Below, in pieces: positions 44,787 through 53,647 of a stretch of DNA of 64,000 bases. The position numbers and the translations under genes were made by a program. The notes under the pieces are model-generated. The model was not told the origin of the DNA and searched no databases. It was given only the letters and a program-made list of their open reading frames with translations. Location: assembly GCF_000328705.1 (NCBI RefSeq), contig NC_019673.1, positions 1,736,001 through 1,800,000 on the forward strand. Direction: 5' to 3'. Position 1 is the stretch's first letter; each line of letters opens with the position of its first letter. This stretch comes from Saccharothrix espanaensis DSM 44229. Lineage in GTDB: Bacteria > Actinomycetota > Actinomycetes > Mycobacteriales > Pseudonocardiaceae.

Positions 44787-45721
44787 TGCTGCACGAGATC
44801 ATCGAGGCCACGCGCGGCGTGATCGACCTGCTGGACGAACGCCAGCGCGTGGCCGCGTTCCGTGCCGCCACCGACGACGAGCTCCGCCGGAGTTGGGCGT
44901 ACACGCCCGGTCCACGTCCCGGTGTCGTGCTCGGCGACCTCCGCCGCGACCAGCGCAAGGCCGTGCACCGCCTGCTGTCGTGCGTGCTCAGCCCGCACAC
45001 GTACGCGCAGGTGGCGTCCGTGATGGCGTTGGAAGACGTGCTGGACGACCGGGAGGGCGGCCGGCGCGACCGCCACCAGGGCGACTACTGCACCGTCCTG
45101 CTCGGCGAGCCCGGCGACGACCCGTGGGGCTGGCGGTTCGAGGGCCACCACCTGTCGATCAGCGTGGTGGTGGTCGACGGCCGCATCGCGGCGACCCCGT
45201 TCTTCCTCGGCGCGAACCCCGCGCGCGTCACCTACCGGTGCCGGACGGTCGTGCAGCCGTTGCGCCTGGAGGAGGAGCTGGCACGGGAGCTGCTGGACCG
45301 GATGGGGCGCACGGCGCGCGGTCTGGCCGTGGTCGGTGACCGACCGCCGCCGGACCTGCTGACCGGCAACCAGCCGGCGGTCGGCGACATCGAGCCGCAG
45401 GGCGTGACGCCCGCGCAGCTCGACCGCGCGTCCCGGGGCCTGCTGGTCGGCCTGGTCCGCTGCTACCTGGACCGCCTGCACAGCGACCTCGCCGACGACG
45501 AGTTCGACCAGCTCGACCTCGACCGGCTGCACTTCTCGTGGCAGGGTTCGGCGCGCCGGGGCGAGGGCCACTACTACCGCATCCAGGGGCCGGAGTTGCT
45601 GATCGAGTACGACAACACCGCGAACGACGCCAACCACGCGCATTCCGTGTGGCGCAGGCGATCGGGTGATTTCGGCGAGGACCTGATCGCCGCGCACCGC
45701 AGCGCGGTGAGACACCGGTGA
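44786..45721 (+). CDS. DUF3500 domain-containing protein
   Basis: The 311-residue protein matches the DUF3500 family. Supporting text is TDDELRRSWAYTPGPRPGVV, HRLLSCVLSPHTYAQVASVM, GDYCTVLLGEPGDDPWGWRF and EGHHLSISVVVVDGRIAATP. The late stretch YYRIQGPELLIEYDNTANDA with HxH-like elements (HAHSVWRRRSGDFGEDLIAAH) could bind metal. Function is unknown. It lacks a signal peptide here, although many homologues carry one. It overlaps both neighbours: 1 nt with the Tat protein and 4 nt (GTGA) with nfi. Confidence 0.82.
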   Translation: MLHEIIEATRGVIDLLDERQRVAAFRAATDDELRRSWAYTPGPRPGVVLGDLRRDQRKAVHRLLSCVLSPHTYAQVASVMALEDVLDDREGGRRDRHQGDYCTVLLGEPGDDPWGWRFEGHHLSISVVVVDGRIAATPFFLGANPARVTYRCRTVVQPLRLEEELARELLDRMGRTARGLAVVGDRPPPDLLTGNQPAVGDIEPQGVTPAQLDRASRGLLVGLVRCYLDRLHSDLADDEFDQLDLDRLHFSWQGSARRGEGHYYRIQGPELLIEYDNTANDANHAHSVWRRRSGDFGEDLIAAHRSAVRHR

Positions 45722-46350
45722 CCCCCGAGGAGGCGATCGCCGAGCAGGAGCGGTTGCGCCCGCTGGTGCGGCCGTGGGCCGATCCGGACCTGAACGTCAG
45801 GTACGTCGCCGGGCTCGACGTGTCCTACGCCGACGACGACCGGCTGGCCGGCGCGGTGGTCGTGCTGGACGTCGAGACGCTGTACACGGTCGACACGGCC
45901 GTCGTCCTGGGCACCGCCGACTTCCCCTACCTGCCGGGGCTGTTCGCGTTCCGCGAGCTGCCGCCGCTGGTCCGCGCGCTGGAGAAGCTGTCCGTCACAC
46001 CGGACCTGCTGGTGTGCGACGGGCAGGGACTGGCGCACCCCCGGCGGTTCGGTCTGGCGTGCCACCTGGGCGTGGTGACCGACCTGCCGAGCGTCGGGGT
46101 GGCGAAGACGCCGATGGGCCGGTTCGAGCAGCCGTCCGAGGAACGTGGCTCGGTCACCGACCTGGTGGAGGACGGCGAGGTCGTCGGGCGCGCGCTGCGC
46201 ACCCGTGAGGGGGTCAAGCCGGTGTTCGTGTCGGTGGGGCACAAGATCGACCTGGACCGCGCGTGTGCGGAGGTGCTGCGCCTGTGCGTCGTGCGACTGC
46301 CGGAGACGACTCGCCGTTCGGACGCGCTGGGGCGTGCTCAGCTCAGGTAG
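45718..46350 (+). CDS. nfi: Endonuclease V (deoxyinosine 3' endonuclease)
   Basis: Endonuclease V nicks DNA (and in some species RNA) near deaminated purines. The 210-residue protein has catalytic acidic residues in VAGLDVSYADDDRLAGAVVV, the PYLPGLFAFRELPPL motif that wedges DNA, and TPDLLVCDGQGLAHPRRFGL with the second Asp. The third active-site region is SVGHKIDLDRACAEV. It starts at GTG 45718, overlapping DUF3500. Its stop overlaps the convergent GH4 gene by 13 nt. Confidence 0.93.
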   Translation: MTPEEAIAEQERLRPLVRPWADPDLNVRYVAGLDVSYADDDRLAGAVVVLDVETLYTVDTAVVLGTADFPYLPGLFAFRELPPLVRALEKLSVTPDLLVCDGQGLAHPRRFGLACHLGVVTDLPSVGVAKTPMGRFEQPSEERGSVTDLVEDGEVVGRALRTREGVKPVFVSVGHKIDLDRACAEVLRLCVVRLPETTRRSDALGRAQLR

Positions 46351-47609
46351 GCCAACCCCGGGTGCCGCTGGATGTAGGTGTCCAGCAGGCTTTTCGCGGT
46401 GCCGACCGAGTCGACCAGGGGGTGCAGGGCGAACGCCTTCAGCGCGGCCGCCCTGGTGCCCTCCAGCACCAGCCGGTCGACGGCTTTCACCGACGTGACC
46501 AGCCCGGCGGCGTGGTCGGGCAGCGGGCTGACCGGCAGCGGGCGCGCGCCGCCGGCGTCGACCTCGCACGGCACCTCCACCACCGCATCGGAATCCACAG
46601 TGGACAGGGTGGAACCGTTGCGGACGTTGAGGATCAGCCGGGCGGTCTCCTTCGACGCGATGGCTTGCATGAGGTCCAGCGCCACGTGCTCGTACCCGCC
46701 GCCCTCCAGCGAGTCGCGCTCCTGCTTCATGTAGGTCGCCTCGCGCTCCAGCCGGGTGGTCTCCCAGTCGACTTCGCCCTGGTAGAACCGCTTCTGCTGG
46801 CGCAGCAGGAACCCGCCGCGGTCGTCGCCCAAGGCGTCCCGCGTGTCGTAGTAGTAGTGCAGGTACTCGTTGGGCACGACACCCAACGCCTGCAGAAACT
46901 CCACGCCGAACAACCGGCCTTCTTCGAACGACAGCAACGCCTCGGAGTCGGCCAACAACCCCGGCAGCAGGTCCTCGCCGCCCCGCCGAACCCCTTGCAG
47001 CCAGCCGAGGTGGTTCAACCCGGCGTAGTCGAACGTCACGCCCTCACCCGTCACGCCGTCACCCGTCACGCCGTCACCCGTGACACCGTCGCCCGTGACG
47101 CCGAGTGCGTGGGCGACCCGCCGGCACAGCCCGACCGGTGAGTCGCAGATGCCGATCACCCTCGGCCCGAGGTGCTCCGCCATCGCCTCGGTGATCAGAC
47201 CGGCGGGGTTGGTGAAGTTGATCACCCACGCCTCGGGGGCCAGCCGGGCGATCCGGCGCGCGATGTCGCGCGCCACCGGGACCGTGCGCAGCCCGTACGC
47301 GACGCCGCCCGCGCCGACGGTCTCCTGGCCCAGCACGCCGTGCGCGTGCGCCACCTCCTCGTCGGTGGCCCGTCCGGCGAGCCCGCCGACGCGGATCGCG
47401 GAGAACACGAAGTCCGCGCCGCGCAACGCCTCGTCCAGGTCGGTGGTGGCGGTGGTGCGCGGCCCGCCGTCCAGCACGGCCCGGATGCGCGCCAGGCGGG
47501 TCGCGTCGACGTCGTGCAGGACGAGTTCGTCGACCCACCCGGCGGCGACCAGCGCCCGGTGCACCAGCGGCACGCGGAACCCGCCGCCGCCCAGGATGAC
47601 CAGCCTCAT
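46338..47609 (-). CDS. Family 4 glycoside hydrolase (6-phospho-beta-glucosidase type)
   Basis: GH4 enzymes use NAD and a divalent metal for a redox-elimination mechanism. The 423-residue protein has the N-terminal NAD-binding MRLVILGGGGFRVPLVHRAL, INFTNPAGLITEAMAEHL, the metal Cys in GICDSPVGLCRRV, and the conserved GLNHLGWLQGV. The C-terminal half holds VPNEYLHYYYDTRDALGDD. Residues near 170-185 contain a tandem repeat (VTGDG three times, then VTGEG), matching a 15-bp DNA repeat at 47036-47102. ATG 47609 overlaps the LysR stop by 4 nt, so both are in one operon. No PTS gene is adjacent, so the phosphorylated substrate source is unclear. Confidence 0.86.
   Translation of the reverse strand: MRLVILGGGGFRVPLVHRALVAAGWVDELVLHDVDATRLARIRAVLDGGPRTTATTDLDEALRGADFVFSAIRVGGLAGRATDEEVAHAHGVLGQETVGAGGVAYGLRTVPVARDIARRIARLAPEAWVINFTNPAGLITEAMAEHLGPRVIGICDSPVGLCRRVAHALGVTGDGVTGDGVTGDGVTGEGVTFDYAGLNHLGWLQGVRRGGEDLLPGLLADSEALLSFEEGRLFGVEFLQALGVVPNEYLHYYYDTRDALGDDRGGFLLRQQKRFYQGEVDWETTRLEREATYMKQERDSLEGGGYEHVALDLMQAIASKETARLILNVRNGSTLSTVDSDAVVEVPCEVDAGGARPLPVSPLPDHAAGLVTSVKAVDRLVLEGTRAAALKAFALHPLVDSVGTAKSLLDTYIQRHPGLAYLS
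47036..47102 (-). repeat. 15-bp tandem repeat within the GH4 gene
   Basis: About four 15-bp units (plus-strand form GTCACGCCGTCACCC, with variants at one to three positions) encode the pentapeptide Val-Thr-Gly-Asp/Glu-Gly four times. The unit is a multiple of three, so copy-number change would alter only a surface loop. Confidence 0.8.
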
Positions 47610-48472
47610 GCGTCCCATCCTGCCTGTTCCAGCAGCCCGATGAAGGCCGACGTCAGCGGATCGGGCTCTTTGGGGCCGAACGCGGCCAGTTCGCGCCGCA
47701 CCGGCGGGTCCGGCCGCACCACGACCCCGTCGAACGTCTCCGGCAGCACGTTGCGCGGCACCAGCGCGGGCCCCAGCCCCGCCGCCGCCAGCACCGGCAC
47801 GGACGCGGTCTGCTCGGTCCGCACCGCCGCCCACGGCTGGAACCCGCGCTCCCGGCACGCCGCGTCCACGAAGTCCGCCAGCCCGTTGCCCGGCGCGGGC
47901 AGCACCCAGCCCTGGTCGGCGAACGACCGCAGGTCCACCGGCCCGTCGTGGGCCGTTCCCGGCGGCAGGACCAGCACGAACTCCTCCCCGCCCAGGTAGT
48001 GGCAGTACCCGGACCACTCCACCGGCCTCGGCCCGACCGCCACGTCCGCCTGGCCTCGCGTCATGGCCTCGCGCAGCTCGTCGGCGTGCCGGTGCTCGAA
48101 CAGCCGGATGCGCACGTCCGGGTGCAGCGCGCGCCACTTGCGCAGCACGGGCGGCAGCGCGCCGAGCGTCAACGAGTACACCGTCGCCACGGCGAGTTCG
48201 CCGCACTCCAGGCCGCCTACGCGCCGGGCGGCGGTCGCAGCGCGTTCCGCGTCGGCGAGGGCCGAGCGTGCGAACGGCAGCCACGCACGTCCTGCCGGGG
48301 TGAGCCGCACGGCACGCGGCAGCCGGTCGAGCAGGGGAGTGCCCACGGATCGCTCCAGCGCCCGGATCTGGTGCGAGAGCGCGGGTTGCGTGACGTGCAA
48401 CAGTTCAGCGGCGCGGGTGAAGGACCCTTCGTCCACGACGGTGACCAGGTACTCGAACTGCCGCAGCGTCAT
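47606..48472 (-). CDS. LysR-family transcriptional regulator
   Basis: The 288-residue protein has the N-terminal winged helix (LRQFEYLVTVVDEGSFTRAA, ELLHVTQPALSHQIRALERS) and the LTTR coinducer-binding domain (GELAVATVYSLTLGALPPVL, PPVRRELAAFGPKEPDPLTS). ATG 48472 is the normal start. The stop overlaps the GH4 gene by 4 nt, so it probably regulates the GH4 gene or the divergent esterase. A direct-repeat TTATGG pair 31 bp apart lies in the divergent promoter. Confidence 0.9.
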   Translation of the reverse strand: MTLRQFEYLVTVVDEGSFTRAAELLHVTQPALSHQIRALERSVGTPLLDRLPRAVRLTPAGRAWLPFARSALADAERAATAARRVGGLECGELAVATVYSLTLGALPPVLRKWRALHPDVRIRLFEHRHADELREAMTRGQADVAVGPRPVEWSGYCHYLGGEEFVLVLPPGTAHDGPVDLRSFADQGWVLPAPGNGLADFVDAACRERGFQPWAAVRTEQTASVPVLAAAGLGPALVPRNVLPETFDGVVVRPDPPVRRELAAFGPKEPDPLTSAFIGLLEQAGWDA

Positions 48473-48481
48473 GACATGAGT

Positions 48482-48518
48482 TTATGGCAAAGGTAGAGAA
48501 CATGCCTTGGACTTATGG
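48482..48518. promoter_or_regulatory. Direct TTATGG repeats in the LysR divergon
   Basis: TTATGG occurs at 48482-48487 and 48513-48518, exactly 31 bp apart (three helical turns). The block lies between the LysR start and the preferred esterase start, where an LTTR site is expected. The interpretation is tentative. Confidence 0.35.
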
Positions 48519-48543
48519 GTGTCACCCGTCGGATGATCGGTCC

Positions 48544-49476
48544 ATGGCATTGAACGACCAAGCCCGCGTCGCTCTGGAGAAGACCGCCGGAGCGCCGTCC
48601 GCGGAGGAGCCGACCGTCCACGACGCGCGGCGAACCTTCCTGGGTATGAAGGCTTTCCAAAGCGAGCCGACGCCGGCCCTGGTCGAGCACCTGTACGTGC
48701 CCGGCCCCACCGCCGACCTGCCCGGCCGCGTCTACCGGCCCCTCGGCGACAGCCCGTCCGACCAAGGTCCGTTCGGCGATGGCCCGTTCCCCGCGATCGT
48801 GTTCCTGCACGGCAGCGGGTTCGTGGTCGGCAACCTCGACGTGTACGACGTGTTCCTGCGCGCGCTGGCCACCACGACCGGGCACGTGGTGCTCGCGGTG
48901 AACTACCAGAAAGCGCCTGAACACCCGTTCCCGATCCCGTTGGACGACTGCTACGCGGCCACGTCCTGGCTGTTCGACCACGCCCGCGAACTCGGCGTGG
49001 ACCCCGCGCGGATCGGCGTCGCCGGTGACAGCGCGGGCGGCACCCTCGCCGCCGCCGTGACGCTCAAGGCCCGTGAGAACGGCCTGCGCCTCGCGTTCCA
49101 AGTGTTGGTCTACCCGCCGTTGGACACCGACTTCGACACGCCGTCTTACGTCGACAACGCGACCGGGTACGGCCTGGAGCGCGACGGCATGAGGTGGTTC
49201 TGGACGCAGTACCTGGGCGACAGGGAGCCGTGTGCGCTCGCCGCGCCGCTGCGGGCTGAGCTGCACGACCTGCCGCCCGCGTTCGTGGCGCTCGCCGAAC
49301 ACGACCCCGTGCGGTCGGACGGCGAGCGTTACGCCGACAAGCTCGCCGCAGCGGGCGTCCCGGTGCACGTAAGGCACTTCGACGGCGCTGTCCACGCGTT
49401 CGTGCTGATGGACGCGCTGGTGGACGAGCCGCGCATCTTGCTCGGCGAGCTCACGACCTGGTTGGGAGAGCTCTGA
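48544..49476 (+). CDS. Alpha/beta hydrolase (HSL-type esterase)
   Basis: The 310-residue enzyme has the HSL oxyanion motif (IVFLHGSGFVVGNLDVYDVF), in which the usual HGGG is HGSG. The nucleophile motif is GVAGDSAGGTLAAAVTLKAR, and the C-terminal acid/His region is ALAEHDPVRSDG and VRHFDGAVHAFVLM. It hydrolyses short acyl esters or lactones; the substrate is unknown. ATG 48544 is preferred because the upstream in-frame ATG at 48484 would leave only 11 bp for a divergent promoter. The stop overlaps the downstream MFS start (ATGA). It is likely controlled by the LysR protein. Confidence 0.85.
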   Translation: MALNDQARVALEKTAGAPSAEEPTVHDARRTFLGMKAFQSEPTPALVEHLYVPGPTADLPGRVYRPLGDSPSDQGPFGDGPFPAIVFLHGSGFVVGNLDVYDVFLRALATTTGHVVLAVNYQKAPEHPFPIPLDDCYAATSWLFDHARELGVDPARIGVAGDSAGGTLAAAVTLKARENGLRLAFQVLVYPPLDTDFDTPSYVDNATGYGLERDGMRWFWTQYLGDREPCALAAPLRAELHDLPPAFVALAEHDPVRSDGERYADKLAAAGVPVHVRHFDGAVHAFVLMDALVDEPRILLGELTTWLGEL

Positions 49477-50687
49477 TGCCGCTCGCACTCGTCGCGCTGG
49501 CGATCGGCGCGTTCGGCATCGGCACCACGGAGTTCGTGATCGTCGGCCTGTTGCCGCAGGTCGCCGCCGATCTTGGCGTGTCGATCCCGTCCGCCGGGCT
49601 GCTGGTGTCCGGCTACGCGCTCAGCGTCGTGGTCGGCGCGCCGCTGATCACCGCCGGCGGCTCCCGGTTGCCGCGCAAGAAGCTGCTCGTCGGGCTGATG
49701 GCCCTGTTCATCCTCGGCAACCTCCTGTGCGCGGTGGCCGACAACTACACCCTGCTGATGATCGGCCGCGTGGTGGCCGCGCTGTGCCACGGCGCGTTCT
49801 TCGGCGTCGGCGCGGTGGTGGCGTCCGGCCTGGTCGCGCCGGACCGGCGGGCGCGCGCTATCGCGCTGATGTTCACCGGTCTTACCGTGGCGAACGTGCT
49901 CGGCGTGCCGATGGGCACCGCGCTCGGGCAGTCGTTCGGCTGGCGTTCGACGTTCTGGGCCGTGACGGCGCTGGGGGTCCTCGGCCTGATCGGGATCATC
50001 GCGCTGGTGCCGCCGCAGCCCGCGTCGGACGGCTTGCGCGGCGAACTGGAGGTGTTCCGCCGACCGGGCCTGTGGCTCGCGCTGGGCACTACGGCGCTGG
50101 GCTTCGGCGCGGTGTTCGCGTCGTTCACCTACATCGCGCCGATGATGACCGAGGTGGCCGGGTTCTCACCGGGTGCGGTGACGTGGTTGCTCGTGCTGTT
50201 CGGGGCGGGCCTGTGTGTCGGGAACGTGCTGGGCGGACGTGCCGCGGACCGCAGTCTGATGCCGAGCCTCTACGCGATCCTGGCGCTGCTGGTCGTCGTC
50301 CTAGTGGCGTTCGTGTTCACCGCGCAGTCCCAACTGTTGGGCGCCGTGACGATCGCGCTGCTCGGCGTGGTCGGTTTCGCGACCGTGGCACCGCTGCAAA
50401 CCCGGGTGCTGCAACAGGCCGAAGGCGCTCCCGCGCTCGCTTCGGCGGCCAACATCGCCGCGTTCAACCTCGGCAACGCGGCGGGCGCGTGGCTCGGCGG
50501 CGTCGCGATCGACGCCGGATTCGGCTACACGGCGCCGAACTGGGTGGCCGCGCTGATGGCCCTGGGCGCGCTCGGCGTCGCGTTGGCGGCCGGCCGGGTC
50601 GGTCCGCGCGCCGGTGCCCGCATCAGCCCGGCGGACGAGTCTGCACACGGAGTCCGTGCTGGTCAAGGGCCGATCGGCGGGTCTTGA
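49476..50687 (+). CDS. MFS transporter (AraJ/YdhP-type)
   Basis: The 403-residue membrane protein has twelve helices. It matches the sugar-efflux/chloramphenicol-like subfamily: ALAIGAFGIGTTEFVIVGLL, QVAADLGVSIPSAGLLVSGY and AGGSRLPRKKLLVGLMALFI. Helix-5 text is ARAIALMFTGLTVANVLGVP. Substrates in this group include sugars and drugs; none can be assigned here. It is translationally coupled to the esterase (ATGA overlap), so the two probably form a detoxification or export unit. Confidence 0.87.
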   Translation: MPLALVALAIGAFGIGTTEFVIVGLLPQVAADLGVSIPSAGLLVSGYALSVVVGAPLITAGGSRLPRKKLLVGLMALFILGNLLCAVADNYTLLMIGRVVAALCHGAFFGVGAVVASGLVAPDRRARAIALMFTGLTVANVLGVPMGTALGQSFGWRSTFWAVTALGVLGLIGIIALVPPQPASDGLRGELEVFRRPGLWLALGTTALGFGAVFASFTYIAPMMTEVAGFSPGAVTWLLVLFGAGLCVGNVLGGRAADRSLMPSLYAILALLVVVLVAFVFTAQSQLLGAVTIALLGVVGFATVAPLQTRVLQQAEGAPALASAANIAAFNLGNAAGAWLGGVAIDAGFGYTAPNWVAALMALGALGVALAAGRVGPRAGARISPADESAHGVRAGQGPIGGS

Positions 50688-50785
50688 TCTATCGTCCACA
50701 GTGGACTCAGGTGGCCCTTGACACGTCTCGCGGGGTGGGGGGAAGGTCTGCACCGACCTGTCCTGCGCATGATGGGGGAACAGCT

Positions 50786-52633
50786 GTGAAGGGTGTTCGG
50801 AGAGCCGCGGTGCTCGCGGCTCTGGCAACGCTGCCGCTGGGCCTGCTGCCCGCGGTGGCCTCGGCCGCGCCGGAAGGCCCGGTGTTCAAGGACGGCGAGG
50901 CACAGCCCGTCTTCAGCGCCACCGACGTGGTGAAGGAGAGCGTCTGGGTCCGCGCGCCGGTCGACAGCGACCGCGACGGCCGGGACGACGAGGTCTACGC
51001 CGAAGTGGTGCGCCAAGGGGCCACGAACCGCGGCCTCAAGGTGCCCGTGGTGTTCTTCAACAGCCCGTACTTCTCCGACGGCAACGACGTGGCCAACCAC
51101 AACGTCGACGTGGAGCTGTACGTGCCCAACCGGCACGGTGGCTACGACAGGCGCGACGGGTCGCAGCTCAAGGCGCAGGCCGACGAGCGGATCAACGCGG
51201 CCGTGGGTCCCAACGCCGGCCCCATCACCTCCGCGCGCTACGAGTCGTACTTCATCACGCGCGGGTTCGCCATGGTGTACGCCGAGTCGTTGGGCACCGG
51301 CAAGTCCAGCGGCTGCCCCACCTCCGGCGGGCGCAACGAGACCATCGGGTCCAAGTCCGTCATCGACTGGCTCAACGGCCGCACGACCGCGCGTGACGCG
51401 GCGGGCAAGAAGGTCAAGGCCACGTGGACCACGGGCAAGGTCGGCATGATGGGCGTGTCGTACAACGGCACGCTGCCCAACGCCGTGGCGTCCACGGGCG
51501 TGCGCGGCCTGGAGGCCATCGTGCCGATCGCGGCCATCTCCAGCTGGTACGACTACTACCGCGCCGACGGTGCCGTGGTCGCGCCGGGCACGTACCAGGG
51601 CGAGGACCTGGACGTGCTCGCGGAGTACGTCTACACGCGTGAAGACCGCGAGATCTGCAAGCCGATCATCGCCGAGGTCGCGAAGAAGCAGGACCGGGTC
51701 ACCGGCGACTACAGCGCGTTCTGGGACGAGCGGAACTACGTCAAGGACGCCCACAAGGTCCGTGCGGCGGTGCTCGCCGTGCACGGCCTGAGCGACTGGA
51801 ACGTCAAGACCAAGCACGTCGCGCAGTGGTACGAGGCGCTGCGGCGCAACGGCGTCGACCACAAGATCTGGCTGCACCAGTCCGGTCACACCGACCCCGA
51901 CACGCTGCGGTCGGTGGAGTGGCGGCGGACGATCAACAAGTGGTTCAGCCACTACCTGTACGGGCTCGACAACGGCATCGAGAAGGAGCCGAAGTCGACC
52001 ATCCAGCGCGAGGACCGCAAGACGTGGACCGACGAGGCCGACTGGCCCGCCCCGGGCACGTCCAAGGCAAAGCTGTACCCGTGGGCCGGAGGTTCCGCCA
52101 AGGGTGCGCTGAAGTCGTCGTCGGTGCCCGGCAGGCCCGTCGTGGAGTCGCTGCGGGACGACTCGTCCAAGCTCGCCGAGGACTTGGTCGACCTGCCCAG
52201 CTCCGGTAACCGGCTCTCTTACGCGACCCGTGCGTCGGCCACGCCGCTGCGGCTGTCCGGCACGCCTCGCGTGGAGCTGTCCGTGTCGTTCGACCAGCCC
52301 GCGGCCAACGTGACCGCGCTGTTGATCGACCGCGCGCCGGACGGGACCAGCCACGTGATCACGCGTGGGTGGACCGACCCGCAGAACCGCAACGGGCAGT
52401 CCAAGTCGAAGCCCATCACGCCGGGGCGCACGTACCGGATCGACGTGGAGTTGCAGCCGCAGGACTACATCGTGCCCGCCGGGCACACGGTGGAGTTCGT
52501 GCTGGTCTCCAGCGACTACGACTACACGTTGCGGCCCAAGCCGGGCGCGGGGTTGTCCATCGATCTCACGTCCACGACCGTGGAACTCCCCGTGGTCGGC
52601 GGGCCTGCGGCACTGCGTCGTTCAGTCGGTTAG
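50786..52633 (+). CDS. Secreted Xaa-Pro dipeptidyl-peptidase (S15)
   Basis: The 615-residue protein has a Sec signal peptide (MKGVRRAAVLAALATLPLGL, cleavage after ASAA) and a PepX/CocE-type peptidase domain. The nucleophile Ser lies in GKVGMMGVSYNGTLPNAVAS, the acid in LAVHGLSDWNVKTKHVAQWY, and the His in KIWLHQSGHTDPDTLRSVEW. The C-terminal PepX beta-sandwich domain begins near LRLSGTPRVELSVSFDQPAA. It should remove X-Pro dipeptides from extracellular peptides. GTG 50786 follows GGGGGAAC. The longer open frame that precedes it is an MFS shadow. Confidence 0.9.
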   Translation: MKGVRRAAVLAALATLPLGLLPAVASAAPEGPVFKDGEAQPVFSATDVVKESVWVRAPVDSDRDGRDDEVYAEVVRQGATNRGLKVPVVFFNSPYFSDGNDVANHNVDVELYVPNRHGGYDRRDGSQLKAQADERINAAVGPNAGPITSARYESYFITRGFAMVYAESLGTGKSSGCPTSGGRNETIGSKSVIDWLNGRTTARDAAGKKVKATWTTGKVGMMGVSYNGTLPNAVASTGVRGLEAIVPIAAISSWYDYYRADGAVVAPGTYQGEDLDVLAEYVYTREDREICKPIIAEVAKKQDRVTGDYSAFWDERNYVKDAHKVRAAVLAVHGLSDWNVKTKHVAQWYEALRRNGVDHKIWLHQSGHTDPDTLRSVEWRRTINKWFSHYLYGLDNGIEKEPKSTIQREDRKTWTDEADWPAPGTSKAKLYPWAGGSAKGALKSSSVPGRPVVESLRDDSSKLAEDLVDLPSSGNRLSYATRASATPLRLSGTPRVELSVSFDQPAANVTALLIDRAPDGTSHVITRGWTDPQNRNGQSKSKPITPGRTYRIDVELQPQDYIVPAGHTVEFVLVSSDYDYTLRPKPGAGLSIDLTSTTVELPVVGGPAALRRSVG

Positions 52634-52727
52634 CAAGTAATTCACCAGGGGGCTACCTGGTGAGTCTTCCACTTTGGCGGCTGGGCGTGGTCGGATCGCC
52701 ACACCCAGTCGTCAAGGAGGTTGGCTG

Positions 52728-53483
52728 ATGCGCCGTGTGCTCGCAACGGTTCTCGTCGCGCCGCTGATCGGTCTCGCCCTCACGCCGGGCCAGGCCGCGG
52801 CGGCCCCGAACTTCCAGCTCCCGTTTCCGTGCAACCAGGTGTGGGAGGGTCAGACCCGCACCAACCACAGTCCCGCGAACTCGGTCGACTTCAACCGTGC
52901 GAACGACGACGGTGACCCGGTCGTCGCGTCCGCCGCGGGCACCGTGACCAGGGTCGCGAACGAGGGCAGCACCAGCTACGGCCGGTGGGTCGAGATCGAC
53001 CACGGCGGCGGCTGGCGGACCCGGTACGCGCACCTGTCCGCCCAGCGGGTGACCGTGGGGCAGTCGGTCCGGCTCGGGCAGTCGATCGGCAACGTCGGGA
53101 CCACCGGGGGATCGACCGGGCCGCACCTGCACTACGAGCAGAGGCTCAACGGTGTGGACCAGAAGGCGAAGTTCAACGGGACCCTGGCGTACTACTGGGG
53201 CTCGCGCAGCTACACGAGCCGCAACTCGTGCAGCGGCGTCGACGGGACCGTCGGGACCACCAGCGGTGCCGCGGTGACCATCCGCTCCGGTCCGGGGACG
53301 GGTTATGCGGCGGTCGGCTCGGTGGCGAGCGGTGCCTCGGTGACGATCCGGTGCCAGGCCAAGGGCGAGTCGATCACCGGCAAGTACGGCACCACGGTGT
53401 GGTGGGACCAGATCGGTTCCGGGTACATCTCGGACGCTTACGTGTACACGGGCTCCGATGGTCAGGTCGCGCCCAGCTGCTGA
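52728..53483 (+). CDS. Secreted M23 zinc metallopeptidase with SH3-like C-terminus
   Basis: The 251-residue protein has a Sec signal (MRRVLATVLVAPLIGLALTP, cleavage near GQAAAA) and an M23 LytM-type domain. Zinc ligands are His47 and Asp54 in NHSPANSVDF, and the His-x-His in GGSTGPHLHYEQRLNGVDQK. The C-terminal SH3b-like part (GAAVTIRSGPGTGYAAVGSV, SVTIRCQAKGESITGKYGTT) could bind the cell wall. It probably cleaves peptidoglycan or short glycine-rich peptides. ATG 52728 has AAGGAGG 8 nt upstream. A canonical terminator follows. Confidence 0.9.
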   Translation: MRRVLATVLVAPLIGLALTPGQAAAAPNFQLPFPCNQVWEGQTRTNHSPANSVDFNRANDDGDPVVASAAGTVTRVANEGSTSYGRWVEIDHGGGWRTRYAHLSAQRVTVGQSVRLGQSIGNVGTTGGSTGPHLHYEQRLNGVDQKAKFNGTLAYYWGSRSYTSRNSCSGVDGTVGTTSGAAVTIRSGPGTGYAAVGSVASGASVTIRCQAKGESITGKYGTTVWWDQIGSGYISDAYVYTGSDGQVAPSC

Positions 53484-53506
53484 CGCTCTTTATCCATCAT
53501 TCTTCG

Positions 53507-53546
53507 CTTCCCCTTACGCACTCCGTGGCGTGAGGGGGAGTTTTTT
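53507..53546 (+). terminator. Intrinsic terminator of the M23 peptidase gene
   Basis: CTTCCCCTTACGC at 53507-53519 pairs with GCGTGAGGGGGAG at 53528-53540 (13 bp including two G-U pairs) around an 8-nt loop, followed by TTTTTT. It is the clearest rho-independent terminator in the window. Confidence 0.93.
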
Positions 53547-53647
53547 ATGCTTTAGGGCACCGCGCCGAATTGGCCAATTGCGCCAAGCGTCATTCGATCG
53601 GGTTGCAATGGTGGCCAACCCCCGATTCCTCCGACAAAATCAATGCC

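Noticed and set aside
47036..47102. CRISPR-like array
   Set aside because: The 15-bp units are directly adjacent with no spacers and lie in frame inside a coding gene, so it is a coding tandem repeat.
49727..50785. N-terminal extension of the PepX frame over the MFS gene
   Set aside because: The 353 upstream codons are an out-of-frame reading of the MFS transporter. The signal peptide at 50786 marks the true start.
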